Assembly: GCF_003086295.3 (NCBI RefSeq)
Contig: NC_092040.1
Location: 5,642,001 to 5,706,000, forward strand
Reading direction: 5' to 3'
Length of the DNA stretch: 64,000 nt
DNA from: Arachis hypogaea
Taxonomy: Eukaryota > Streptophyta > Magnoliopsida > Fabales > Fabaceae
Below are positions 9,382-22,360 of the stretch, in pieces (the first letter of the stretch is position 1; every line of letters begins with the position of its first letter). The notes beneath the pieces were generated by a model that did not search any database, was not told where the DNA came from, and worked only from the letters and a program-made list of their open reading frames with translations. A program made the position numbers and the translations under genes.

Positions 9382-11679
9382 CTATTGCAGAAAGATCTGC
9401 AATTTGATCTTCTTCAGATGATTCTTCAACCGAAAATTTGACGAGTCAGACGTTACTTCTTCAAACGAGTCACTTGAAGTGACGTCTGCATTAATCATTC
9501 CGATTGTCCTCTTTTCTGGTACCTCTTCTTCTTTTCCTTTGGAAATTGCCTCAGTTTTTTCTCCAGAGATTTCTCCTCTGAGAAATTCTCTTTCTGACCA
9601 TGGTGGATTATGCATCCTTTTTTGTGAAGGTCCTGTAGGTTGAACCGGGTGTGGCTTAGGCTTTGTGTGAAGTCGTCGGGCAAGATGGTAATGGGTTTTA
9701 AAGATGTTGTCATAGTCAGGCTCATTTATGGTTGGCTGCTGTGGAGGAATGTAAGTGGGTGTGTACATGGGATACTGTGGTGGATATAAGGCTAATGGAT
9801 CTGTGGCCAAAGCTTGTGGCTTGGGTTGTCTGGCTTGATCTTGTTCAATCTGTCTGATCTGGGCCTTGATACGGGTAAGCTCTTGGTCCTTTTTTTGAAA
9901 TTCTGGGCCAAAGTAATGGGTTTGGATGTAAGCTTTTAGGTCTTGGTCGAGTTTTTGGGCTTGTGTGGTCAATCTATTTTTTAGCTCCTCAACTTGTGTT
10001 TGGACTGAGTACACTTGTGAGGACAGGTTGTCTGTCTTTTCAACGAGTGTTTCCAAAGTGTGGTCGATTCTCAACAGGACTTTGTTTTGGCTAACAGCAT
10101 TTTCCGTTTGCCAATTCAGGACCTCATCTTGAGGTGAAGTTGACTGGACTCCTTGTGGAGTTACTCCTCTTGGGGCTATGTATGGCCGTCGAGTAATCCT
10201 TTGACTGTCAGTGGAAACCTGTAGAGGAGGAAACTCTTGTTCATAAGGCTTGAGAGTTGCTATGCATGGTACAGCAATAGGATCTGAGAACTGGGGCCTA
10301 AGGATCTTCTTTTTCTTCTTCCTTAGATAAAACTTTGGTGGTTCTTCCGGCTCATCTGGTGGATAGAACTTTGGAGGAGCAGTACAGCTCTGCTTCCTGT
10401 TCTTCTTGGACTTCTTCTTTTTGTAGTAGTCCTCATCTTCTGATTCTCCCCAAGCGTCACAGTCGCAATCTGAGTCACACATATTGTGATCAACATCCCA
10501 TATGAAATGGCCATTGACGTGTGAGACATAGACTGGCTTTCCTTCCTCATAGTAGTGAATTGGGGGATCATCTTGATTGCTGGTATGTTGAACAGTGAGA
10601 GGAGAGATCATATAGATCCTCCTGGAGGACGACTGCCTAGAAAAGGATGGTCGTCGTTCTGTTCCTGGCCTTTGAAAAACCGTTCTGACTGTTCCGTCAG
10701 TCTCTCGCGTGACCACTGGTGGTGATGTTGTTTGGACATCAGGAGTGCTTTGTGGAAAAGCTCTCTCATAGTTAGTAATCCATTCTAGTGGCACTATGGC
10801 CGCTAGCTCATCTGGAGGAATCATCCTTGGAATATTAACTATGGCCGGACCATGGTTCTTGTCTGTGAACATCAAAAGAGCATCATGGGTGGTGTTTGGA
10901 AGATTCAGATCCAAGGCATGATCTTGGATTCTGTACAACACCTGGTGATGGAGTGTTGCCTCTTCAGCACTGGCGTCTTGTGTAACACCAATCAACTGAA
11001 TTTGTATCCGGATCCTTTGGGAAAGGGTCGGATCTGTAAGCCTGATAGTGAAATCTGGCGAGATTGTAAGAATTACACTTCCATTAGTGAGAGTGGATAC
11101 AAGTGCTCCAATAAGTGCATGTTGGTATTCCTTGAAGGTAATATCTAAAAGTGCAATCTTTGCGGTAACAGGTAGTCCTTTTCTGCCATGTAAGGTCAGA
11201 ATCATCCTTATAGCTCCAAGGTGCAGGTGAGTATATCCTTGTGACAAGTATTCACGAATGAGTTCTTGAGGGATCTCAATCGTAACATACTGTTCTGCAG
11301 AGGTGGCTTGAAGACCACACTGTTGTAAACAGGAAGTTTGAATCACTTCCTTAACAGGAGGTGATGATTCTCTTCTTATGAGGTGGCGAATACTAAACTG
11401 CTTTTTTCGGTGGTAGAAAGAGTATGGATTTATGAGAGGTTGTTGAGTAGCAGGGATTTTTGAGTCTTCTGGTACATGGGTGATTTCAACAAGGTTTTCT
11501 ATCTTGTTGGATAGGGTTTTATGGACAGATGGTGGTAAACGATCAAGAGAAAGCTCTATATTATGAAAGATAGGTTGGCTAGATTCAGGGTTTGACATGA
11601 ATATTTCAAAGTCTCTCTTACTCTCTATTATCTCCAATATACCTTCTCTTTGCTTTAGTTCATTAGGCTCTGATACCAT
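9382..11679 (-). CDS. Pararetrovirus polyprotein, N-terminal part (movement protein and coiled coil), copy 2
   Basis: Open frame of 765 residues from the ATG at 11679, which overlaps the primer-binding site; an in-frame ATG at 11712 would add 11 residues. Roughly residues 120-330 look like a 30K-superfamily cell-to-cell movement protein. A short Cys/Asp cluster followed by a Lys-rich stretch lies near the middle, and the region around residues 530-630 is heptad-like and probably a coiled coil. The last dozen residues are out of frame because copy 2 lacks one base that copy 1 has at 2325, so a TAG at 9384-9382 ends the frame two bases before the ATG of the next frame. In copy 1 the two parts are one frame. 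Petuviruses are known for one large polyprotein, so the split in copy 2 is most simply a mutation. Confidence 0.85.
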   Translation of the reverse strand: MVSEPNELKQREGILEIIESKRDFEIFMSNPESSQPIFHNIELSLDRLPPSVHKTLSNKIENLVEITHVPEDSKIPATQQPLINPYSFYHRKKQFSIRHLIRRESSPPVKEVIQTSCLQQCGLQATSAEQYVTIEIPQELIREYLSQGYTHLHLGAIRMILTLHGRKGLPVTAKIALLDITFKEYQHALIGALVSTLTNGSVILTISPDFTIRLTDPTLSQRIRIQIQLIGVTQDASAEEATLHHQVLYRIQDHALDLNLPNTTHDALLMFTDKNHGPAIVNIPRMIPPDELAAIVPLEWITNYERAFPQSTPDVQTTSPPVVTRETDGTVRTVFQRPGTERRPSFSRQSSSRRIYMISPLTVQHTSNQDDPPIHYYEEGKPVYVSHVNGHFIWDVDHNMCDSDCDCDAWGESEDEDYYKKKKSKKNRKQSCTAPPKFYPPDEPEEPPKFYLRKKKKKILRPQFSDPIAVPCIATLKPYEQEFPPLQVSTDSQRITRRPYIAPRGVTPQGVQSTSPQDEVLNWQTENAVSQNKVLLRIDHTLETLVEKTDNLSSQVYSVQTQVEELKNRLTTQAQKLDQDLKAYIQTHYFGPEFQKKDQELTRIKAQIRQIEQDQARQPKPQALATDPLALYPPQYPMYTPTYIPPQQPTINEPDYDNIFKTHYHLARRLHTKPKPHPVQPTGPSQKRMHNPPWSEREFLRGEISGEKTEAISKGKEEEVPEKRTIGMINADVTSSDSFEEVTSDSSNFRLKNHLKKIKLQIFLQ
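11667..11678 (-). other. tRNA-Met primer-binding site, copy 2
   Basis: The minus strand reads TGGTATCAGAGC, the usual plant initiator-tRNA-Met primer-binding site of caulimovirids. It starts one base inside the ATG that opens the polyprotein. The viral sequence ends about 60 bases upstream of it, at 11738, where host DNA begins. Confidence 0.9.
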
Positions 11680-12711
11680 GGGGTGCATCCAGACGTACTT
11701 CTGAAAGAACATACCAAGGGACCAATACCTCTTGTCATATTTATTTATTTTTTTGGCTTTGATGGGCTTTTCAATGTAATATATATTGTGTCATATTCGT
11801 AGCAGATATAGTTTAATTTGTACGTTTCTTTCAATTTTAATTTCGTTCCATTTTGGCTGCGGGTTTAATTAAACAGCATATGGAACCCAGCAGCAGTATT
11901 AAGTGTGAACTGTTTTGTCAAACTATTACATGATAAAGGGGATTCACCAAAATGTCAACGCATAGCATCATGTATATCATCGAATATATTTGATAATAAA
12001 AAGAATAATAAAAAATTAAAATTTATTTTATTTAATATTTATTAATTATTATTAGAATTAATGAATATTAATTAAAATAAATTTAATTTTTTTGTCTTTT
12101 TAATATTACTGAAAAATATTCTATAATTAATTATTTATTTTTAATCAGATTATTTTATAACGAAATAATTAGTCACTATATTTTGGTATTAGATATAAAA
12201 TAATTTATGTATTATATAAATAGCAGACTAAAAATACATAAATGATTAACATGAATGCTTAACATTTTCACATTTACAAATGGCAAGTTGTTTTGTAGAA
12301 AAACATTACAAGTCACTTATTCTAATTAATTATGCTTGTTTACCTAACAATTAGTACTCATTAATAGAAGAAATACACTTAATTATAGTTGAATAATGAC
12401 GGGTTCATATTATATAGCAGAGTTGAAAGTGGTGGCATGTATTTTGAATATATTCCTCCATTGGTCTGTATATATAGATATATACTAATTTTTTTTGGAT
12501 GAGGAAAATAAAATAAGTTAAGACGTTTAGTCTAAGGAAAAAGTGAATATATAGGTAGCAGCACACGGTTTTTGAGCTAGATTCGAAATTTCGGAATAAA
12601 ATTATTTAAAAATATTATTCATACATTAAAATAAAATCACAAAAATTAATTACAATGTATTTATATATTCGATACTATTAAGGAGATCCAAAAAAATAAT
12701 TAGAGCTTATC

Positions 12712-12770
12712 TTATTTAATATTTAATATTTATTAATTATTTAGTAATTAATAAATATTAAATAAAATAA
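12712..12770. repeat. AT-rich palindrome
   Basis: Two arms rich in TTTAATATTTATTAATTA and its complement flank a five-base loop TTTAG near 12740. A diverged relative lies around 12015-12100. Both could form hairpins; they may be MITE remnants, but I see no clear target duplication. Confidence 0.6.
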
Positions 12771-12890
12771 ATTTTGATTAATTTTGATTAAATTTTTTTG
12801 TTATTAAATATTTTTGTTGTACATTACATGTATTGTTTAATTTATTTTTAATGTATATTTTATACTCTCACATATATAATATATTTTATA

Positions 12891-13126
12891 GGTTTAATTA
12901 TTTATAATTTTATTGAATTTTTAATTAAATCTTTATACTTTTTTTTCAATTGAATTTTTAACTTATATCGTATCATATCGTATCAGATTTTGTAATTAAG
13001 TTTTTATCGTGACAAAATCATTAAAATTAATAGAATATTTCATTAAACTTAGAAACTAATTTTATACTATAGCAATCTAATTAAAAATTTGATAAAATCA
13101 TAAAAATCCACAGAATAATTACATTT
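12891..13126. mobile_element. Degenerate MITE, same family as 62285-62571
   Basis: Begins GGTTTAATTATT and ends with a diverged inverted copy (AATAATTA), with internal stretches such as TTTTTAATTAAATCTTTATA also found in the copy near 62.3 kb. The right terminus is degraded and the target duplication is not clear. Judged an old Mutator-type MITE by comparison with the intact copy. Confidence 0.6.
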
Positions 13127-15840
13127 ATTTTTTACTAATAATTAATTGTAATATATATCTAGCTAACAGTTGAAAATAATTTCATGAGTTGAAGTCAACA
13201 TCTCCGACCGCAAATAGCTTGATGTGTAGCTAGACATATCTTAGCCACTCCCAAATAATTTTCGCTTTCCTTTTCCTTGTTTAATTAATTTTCAGTTGAT
13301 AGCAACTTCCTGAGATTACAATCTTTTTTCTACTGCACTTCTCAAATTAAATAGAATCTTGGCAGAAAATTAAAGAACAATTATGATAGAGATTATATAT
13401 ATCTCTGCTGTTGACAGCTTGCTTACTATTGAAGTATATGGCAAAGGCATCATACATGTGCTGCTTCCTAATAATAATGCCTTTATTCTTAGAATCTTTT
13501 ATGATGTTAATAAATGAAAATTTTATTTGATTTAATTAATTATCCATGTTTATTTGTTTGAAATCTTTTAGTAAATATAATAGTTAAAATTTTTTGAACG
13601 ATTTAATATATTTAAGTAAACTGTTTAATATCTAAATTATTATCAAGAATGTTAGGAACCAACTCTATATAAGTCAAGAATCAGCCAACTAGTAAACCAG
13701 AGACACCGGTGACTTTAACCGGATGTTGTTACTGATAGACACACAGATGTTTCTTTTTCTTGTAAATTGGATGGTTTTGGATATGATTTTTATGTTTCAT
13801 GTGTTATGCATTAATAAAACATAATTAATTATATGAAACCAACTAATGAATGATCAAAGCATCTGTTCCGTGATTCTCTCCTATCACTCGGGTATCTTCC
13901 CTCATGTTTTGAACGTGGTCAACAATAATTTAAAAAACAAATTAAATTATAAATTAATAAAACTAATTATAATTAATTATGTTGTTCCATTTTTGACTGA
14001 TTATTAGTTGGTTCCATATACTTTTCCGATTATTATTAATATCACATGACGTAAACATATATTCATGAATATAGCCACCTTAATGATCAAGTTTTGTGAG
14101 TTGTAAGTAACTATATATGACACATTATTAATAGACATTACCCGGGGAATGCGATTGTTCAATACATTTTTGTATTATGAGATTGTAAATAGGGACAAAC
14201 TATACGATGTAACAACACCATTCAATTGCACCGTCCATCTTATGATGCAATTATATATATATTCTATGTTAATTTTTCGTCTTATTCTTCATATATATCA
14301 ATTTAAGCAGCCTTTGTAAATTATGAGATATGATTTTTAATTTGTAGCTTAAAAGTTCAGTTTTAAATTTTAATATACCTTTCAATGAAAAGTAACTAAA
14401 GATAAGGTCTTTCTGCGTAAATTAACGTGTGATCATTAATCTTGTAATTAAATGACTTTTATGATAAATAAATATATTATTTATATACTAAAATTAGGTA
14501 AGTATACGATAATTTTAGTAAAGTTCCAAAGTATTCTATTGAAGTTAGACTTAGTTAGTTAGCTTTAAACTTTGGATACATAAATATTTATATAAAAATG
14601 AATTTTAAAGAAAGTAAATTTTTGCCTTCAAAAAACCATGGAGATGTACTATTAATTTTAGCTATTAAAAATCGTTGTAATAGGCTAAATAATTAAAACA
14701 TCGTTCATAAGTTTTGAAAAATAAATGTTTGTACAGATAAATTAGCATGACAAAAATATAAATTTTAGTTAGAATGTCATTTTTTTTTGTTTTTTTTTTT
14801 GTTTTTATGCAGACTTTATTGGGATTGTTTTTTTAATATAATTTTTGTTTATTATTATTATTTTTAATTTTATGCTTTGATATCTATAAAAAAAGTTATT
14901 AAAATCATCTATTATGTATTTTTATATAATTATATGTATAATTTAATTTGTTTTTAATATATATTTTATATTCAATACTTATGTTACACTAATAATTAAT
15001 TTTGATTGATGTTTTTTATGTACATCTAAGATTATTTGTATAATAATATACATCAAACCTGAATTTTGTGACACAAATTAAAGTAGTACATTCGTACTTT
15101 ATCACATAGACGACATTGCATTTGAATAACAAAAATAATATTATTCTTGCTTGATATATATACATACAACTAATCTCTTGGTTTAGATTTTCTTTTAATG
15201 GGAAAAAGTTTCACAGAATCGTGTTCCTTGAGATCCGTCATAAAGATAAAACCACGTAATTAAGGCTGGCTATGGCTAAACCAACATTATTATCTCCAAT
15301 TAAGTCACTTCAATACTAAGTAACATAAAAGATTTTTGAGAAACATGAAAGTTCTTTGTTGAGAGATCTTTATATTTTTTAGAGAATTTTAATCAGATCA
15401 AAATGAATTAGTCACATGCATACTTACTAATAATATATTATAAATTACCAAATAAAAAATTTTTGATGAATTGGGTCTTAACTCATATTTTATGGCTATG
15501 AAGGCTAACATAGGTCACTGATAAGATAGGGTGTCCCTCACCAAGTCCCAATGGTCCACATGCCATTATTACAACTTTTACAAACAAAGAAGGTAGCTTC
15601 CTTTTGCTGGCTTAATCCACTTTGAGAAAAGATAAACACATCAAAAATAGTAATTTAGGTGTTTGTGTATAGTCTAGTCTTGTTTAATCTAATTTTAATT
15701 TTGATATATTGATAATATAAATTATTTTATACAGAGATATAATTATAATTATTTTTTAGATAATTATTTATGTAATTAATATAAAAATAAGTTTTTATTA
15801 ATACAATGTTATATAATTGAATATATATATAAAATAATTT

Positions 15841-15993
15841 TGGAAGAGTTTTAAGTGTATCGAGAATATTGGTGTTCCAATTGTTATAACCGTTGGTTTT
15901 AATTAATATATATTATATATTTTTTTATAATTTAGATCAACCATTAAAACAACTGGGACATTGGTATTTTTCAATACACTTAAAATTTTTCCA
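15841..15993. mobile_element. Small hAT-like MITE with 7-8 bp target duplication
   Basis: A 153-bp element with inverted ends: left TGGAAGAGTTTTAAGTGTAT, right the complement with a few mismatches. The inverted homology runs about 60 bp. ATAATTT flanks both sides directly (15834-15840 and 15994-16000), extendable to 8 bp if the first T is counted. The 8-bp duplication points to the hAT superfamily; no coding capacity. Confidence 0.75.
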
Positions 15994-17159
15994 ATAATTT
16001 TATCTGTCTATTAAAATTATTCTTTTTGTAATCTTATTCAAACATTCAAAGTTCAAACAGAAGGGTGAGAAAGATAGAATTAATTTTTTTTTTTCTTGTC
16101 CAGATTCTGAACCGTCATAATATATAAAAATGGATAATAGTAATTAAACTTTAGACCAGTTCTGTTCATTTGACCGGGTTGAAAAATCACAGAATGACAG
16201 AATTCTTATCTTCATTCACTAGTAGTGGCCCTACATATCTGCCATCCCTCATAATATTTCAATTTTTGTGTCAATGTCTTACCCTTTTTAATTTATTCAT
16301 TATAATTTATTTATATATAGATGTAGGTTTGTGAAGAGAGAAAAAAGAAGGGCCAGAAAAAAGATAGGAGATAGAATACAAGATCTATTGAGAAACCAAT
16401 GGGTCTACAGCTGTCTATTAAATCATGCATTCCTTAGTATAGTGTAGTTTCTACTTGTCCATTTGAACCAACCATTTTCTTATTCTTATTTTATGTATAG
16501 AATTTATGTAATGTAAGTGTCAAAGTGTCAACTAGTGCTTTGTTTAATCATAAGGTCATTGCTTTGTTACAGACATATTACCATTTTTGTGGGGTCCTTT
16601 TTGCACATCTTGACGGTGATCATATAATATAAATATATATGTATATCAGTATATGTATGTATTTATGTTTTTTTGCTACACCCTTTTAACTTTTCTGGCA
16701 CTTGGTAAATTTGGACTTGTTTCTATCTGATATTTTTATTTGCATTATTGTTAACTAGTTACCTGCTTAATTGATTATGACAAAATTCTAAGCAAATATT
16801 AGTCATCAACATTAATATTTTCAGCATTCTTGTGTTTGTTGGGGCTTTATTATTATGAGAAATTAATTAATTAACATACAAGTCTTCATCTGAAAGTGAC
16901 ATGGTTTCTGTGTCTTGGAATTCGAATTGAATAAGTATAGTGGTTGTTTTTTTAATTATATGAAAATTGAGACGTGGTGAGAGTCTTGCTGTGAGGACCA
17001 GCAGTGTTATTATTTTTGCTTTTGCAAGTTGTGATTGTGGATGTAATTGTAATGTATGTTCACACACACATTTTAACATTTTCTGTCATTTTCTAACATT
17101 GCTCCTTGTACGAATCTTCCTTCTCATTAATCCAATGTCAGATATAGTGCCTCTGATAT

Positions 17160-17171
<12 letters not shown>

Positions 17172-17213
<42 letters not shown>
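17172..17213. repeat. (AT)n microsatellite
   Basis: About 20 AT units following a short poly-A, some 115 bp upstream of the phosphatase start codon, probably in its promoter or 5' UTR. Confidence 0.95.
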
Positions 17214-17216
<3 letters not shown>

Positions 17217-17329
17217 ACATGTCAATTCATATAGCACCAAATGAATGTCAGTGATTGATTCTATTTCTATATATTTAATTTAAGAAGCTTGTGTTGTTGT
17301 GTTGTTGTAGTAGTCTTTGACCTGAGAAG

Positions 17330-20191
17330 ATGCATATGAAGGCAAAGAGAGGAAAACGTTCAGAGGTAATTAAATTGATAATTAACATCATTCTTTGACA
17401 CTTAATTATGTGATTAGATTTCATGGTTTTTCATTTTGTTGTAGCAGGCCTTTTGGCCTTCCATTGTGATGAAAAAGTGGCTGAATATTAAGCCTAAGGC
17501 CAATGATTTTAGTGAAGATGAAGTTGATGCTGAAACTGAAACCGAAACTGAAACTGAGAGTGAAGATGATGGTATGCATTTGGAGTTTAACTACTACTAC
17601 ATTCATTATTGTATTCATTGCTTTTTGTTTCTATTTTTTATCTTTGATTGTTTCCTCTTCTTGTTTCAGGTTCTGTTAAGGATTCAAGAACTCGAATGCT
17701 CCAAGATAATCCACCTAGAACTCAAGGGAACCAATGCATATTCCAAAGTCATTTATCATCAGGCAATAATTCTCTTACTTGTTACAAAAATTTATAGCAT
17801 CTTGGCATGGTTTGCATGGAAATTGATCATAATCTTTGATTTGATATTTGTGATTCAGATGCAGCTTGCAAGGGAAACAAGACAAGACACAGAAGAGGGA
17901 AATCAGAAACACTTCGCGCTCAGTACATAAATTCTAAGGAAGTGAGGTATGTGGTGATGATAATCATGCATTGCATAATCAACATTCAAGTTCAGTAATC
18001 AATGAAATATATATGCATCTTGAACATGGTTCATTTTTTTTCTGCAGGGTGACAATTGGAACTTGGAATGTTGCTGGAAGAACTCCAAGTGAAGATCTTG
18101 GGATTGATGAATGGCTTTCTACTCAAGAACCAGCAGATATTTACATTCTGGGGTAACCACTTTCTCAAGATTCCAATGCTTTATGATCAAAGAACTGTCT
18201 TTTATTGAATCATAGTTGATTATAACTCTGGTACCACAGGTTTCAAGAGGTAGTTCCATTGAATGCTGGAAATGTACTAGGAGCAGAGGACAATGCACCA
18301 ATCAGAAAATGGGAAGCAATCATTAGAAGAACACTAAACAAGTCTTATGAGCCTGATGGAATACACAAAAGTTACAGCGCGCCTCCTTCGCCGGTGCTAA
18401 GAACTACTTCTGCTGATGATATTCTTCTAGCAGAGAATATAGATGGTAATGCAATAGATATGGTGATGAATGAGGAGTATGTAGGAACTGTAGCTGACAA
18501 TTATGATCTGCATCAGCAGAATGAAGCTAAAGATATAATTGGGATAAGCAAGAGTTTGGAGTTGAGAAAAATCTATGGCCTTGATCTTCAGAAGATAATA
18601 GATTGGCCTGAAAGACCACTAGATGCAATCCCACAAATTGTTGATTCAGATGCAAAGTTGAGGAGAGTACTAAGTAGCTCAGCAAGAATTGGATTTAACA
18701 GGAATGAAAGTTCTTTGATATATGGTGCTGGATTGAAGAGCTCGCACCATAGCTCTGGAAACTTGGGATTGTTGTGGAAAGAGCAGAAAGTGATACCTGA
18801 AATAGTTGAGTCCTTAGATGAAGTCACTGACCTGTTAATAGCTGAGGAAGATGATGCTTTTGTTGAGTTACCCGAAAGCCATGTTCATGACAATGAAGAT
18901 GGATTAAGTGCCTTGAATTCGCGGCCGAGGTATGTTCGGATTGTCAGCAAGCAAATGGTAGGGATCTATGTCTCTGTTTGGGTGCAGAGGAAGTTGAGAA
19001 GACACATTAACAATTTGAAAGTTTCTCCTGTTGGTGTTGGTTTCATGGGCTACATGGGAAACAAGGTAAGCAATCATTGATAATATCATGCATTCTATGA
19101 TCATCATCATTAGTCTTTTTTGGATTTACACATAGAAACTTGCTCATTTAGACCAACATGAGTAGAAGTTATGACCAACACAATTCTCACTGATGCAGGG
19201 TTCTGTTTCAGTTAGTATGTCTCTCTATCAGTCACGCCTGTGCTTCGTTTGCTCCCACCTTACTTCCGGCCAAAAGGATGGAGCTAGGCGAAACTCCGAT
19301 GTTCACGAAATCCTAAGAAGAACTTGCTTTTCTTCCTCTTCTATCTTTGATACAGATCAACCACAAACAATCCCATCTCATGAGTAAGCCTTTATTAACC
19401 TCAAGCTTTATGCAGATTGTTCTTTCAGATTATGTGTTCATTGTCATTCATGACTTGTTTCCTGCTGTAACAGTCAAATTTTCTGGTTCGGGGATTTGAA
19501 TTATCGTATTGACATGTTGGATACCGAGGTTCGAAAGTTGGTGGCTCTAAAGAAGTGGGATCAACTTAAGAATAATGATCAAGTAAGAATGCTATCTTAG
19601 TACCTTTTATCATCATCAAATCTTTCAACTTTACTTGTTTGTTTATATACTACTAATTAAATGGATGCAAATTTGGTTTATCTTAGATAATTTCTAAATT
19701 TTTCCACTTAATTTGTATTGCAGCTAAGCAAAGAATTGCGAGAGGGGCATGTATTTAGTGGATGGAGAGAGGGATTGATAAACTTTCCACCAACTTACAA
19801 GTATGAATTTAACTCTGATAGATATGTTGGTGAGAACACAAAAGAAGGTGAAAAGAAGAGATCTCCAGCATGGTAAGTGCAACATTCTACAAACAAACAA
19901 GCCCAAATCTTTGTTTGGATCAAGGTATATGCATGGTTATGCAGAGTTTGATTCTGGGTATGGTTATGCAGGTGTGACCGTATATTGTGGCTAGGAAAAG
20001 GTATAAAGCAACTTCAATATGAACGTGCAGAGATTAAGCTCTCAGATCATAGACCTGTTAGTTCAATATTCTTGGTTGAAGTTGAAGTATTTGACCACCG
20101 AAAACTTAAGAGAGTTTTAAATGTCAATAGTGCAGCAATACACCCTGAGATATTTCTTGATGAAGATGGTGCAATAGAATCATATTATTAG
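17330..20191 (+). CDS. Type I inositol polyphosphate 5-phosphatase (CVP2/CVL1-like group)
   Basis: Predicted to remove the 5-phosphate from inositol phosphates or phosphoinositides. Ten coding exons by eye: 17330-17365, 17448-17571, 17670-17762, 17859-17946, 18048-18152, 18240-19065, 19199-19383, 19474-19582, 19724-19872, 19972-20191, giving about 644 residues. The N-terminus carries the plant signature [17 protein letters not shown] and an acidic ETETE run. The catalytic domain is split by a long variable insert in exon 6; it starts with [10 protein letters not shown] and has the diagnostic FWFGDLNYR (about residue 490), PAWCDRILW (about 570) and SDHRP motifs. Intron 3 has a GC donor at 17763 or a weak in-frame GT donor at 17781. 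A further intron (20237-20365) lies in the 3' UTR, and AATAAA is at 20562. The member of the Arabidopsis family it matches best is uncertain; CVP2, CVL1 and 5PTase4/5/8 share this layout. Confidence 0.9.
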
Positions 20192-20570
20192 ACATTAGGC
20201 ATTCTTTCAAGAAAGGGAGCAATATCAATGTACTTGGTAAGGGATTTTTTTTTTAATATCATCTTTAAATAAATGTGTTCTGATATCTTAGAAAGGGTAT
20301 ACATGGTGTCTATATAATTATATTTGACTTGCATGGAGATAACATGATTTCTTGCTTCTCTACAGGGTGTGAGATCTCTGCTGTCTTTGAAGTCATGTGA
20401 CAAATTTATAAGGAGCACTATGGCAAACCTGAGTTACATGGAAGCATTATCCATATAATTGTTACACTAAAAAGAAATATGTACATAGTAATAGGCTGAT
20501 ATATGAAGAGGGGTTCTTTTTATCTTTGGTAAACAATCACTCCATTTATTGGTTCTTGGACAATAAAGTT
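20192..20570 (+). other. 3' UTR of the phosphatase gene, with an intron
   Basis: After the TAG at 20189-20191 the sequence shows a good donor (TTG/GTAAGG at 20237) and acceptor (TCTCTACAG ending 20365), so a 3' UTR intron is likely. The exon junction falls 45 nt after the stop. An AATAAA polyadenylation signal is at 20562-20567. Confidence 0.6.
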
Positions 20571-21058
20571 TTGGTCCTTTTTCTTTCTTTCTTTTTGAAA
20601 CACACTAGTAGACACATTCTATGTAAGCCAAAGATTGATTTATACAATGGACTTGGTTCTTGAAAATTACTTAATGCCACATTGCTTGGGAAATTAGAAA
20701 CATGATTATATTCAAAAGAAAGATTAATTTTGATTAATGTCAAGTATTTTATATGGACAAATAATAGTAGGGAAATCCATTGTCTTTATATGCAGTTCAC
20801 CAAAGGCAGTTTCAAAAAGAAAGAAACAATCTCCAAAACAGAAGTTAAGAAAATGCAATTAGGTGATGGTAGTTGCATCAACTCTTGGTTAAACCGAAAG
20901 CACCTGAAAAAATTCTGCAGTGCAAGAGTTTGGTTTGACAATGCAGAAACAAATTGAAATCAAATGGTACAAGAAAACATCTTTATCAGAGTGGTTGCTA
21001 GCTACTTAAGTATCAATCAACACATTGAGAAACAACAGGATCAGTACATTTTTCATCA

Positions 21059-22310
<1,252 letters not shown>

Positions 22311-22360
22311 TTTGACTTTGTGAATTTCTATTTTATCTTTAGGACAAAACACTTTAATAA

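Larger units (their letters stand above)
1..11738 (-). mobile_element. Tandem endogenous pararetrovirus (Caulimoviridae, petuvirus-like), two copies head to tail
   Basis: Integrated copies of a plant DNA pararetrovirus, transcribed right to left. Copy 2 spans about 4719-11738 (whole coding region plus its downstream intergenic region); copy 1 starts at about 4718 and runs off the left edge. Position 1 matches 7113, and the copies align with an offset of 7112, falling to 7111 after a one-base indel. I counted about eight substitutions and one indel over 4.6 kb. Domain order is movement protein, coiled coil, capsid/zinc knuckle, aspartic protease, reverse transcriptase, RNase H; there is no integrase and no LTR, and the primer-binding site is of the tRNA-Met type. 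A repeat period near 7.1 kb and an essentially single reading frame in copy 1 fit the genus Petuvirus, which is known to sit in plant genomes as tandem arrays. Genus assignment is an inference; the family is secure. Confidence 0.93.
11739..17329. other. AT-rich intergenic spacer without recognisable genes
   Basis: About 5.6 kb of AT-rich DNA between the virus array and the phosphatase gene. It holds AT palindromes near 12020-12100 and 12712-12770, a degenerate MITE at 12891-13126, a small hAT-like MITE at 15841-15993 and an (AT)n tract at about 17172-17213. The last kilobase before 17330 is presumably the promoter and 5' UTR of the phosphatase gene. No coding frame with family resemblance was seen on either strand. 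Confidence 0.7.

Noticed and set aside
17466..17930. A 154-codon plus-strand frame over the phosphatase exons 2-4
   Set aside because: It reads through introns in the wrong frame; the spliced model explains the conserved residues.
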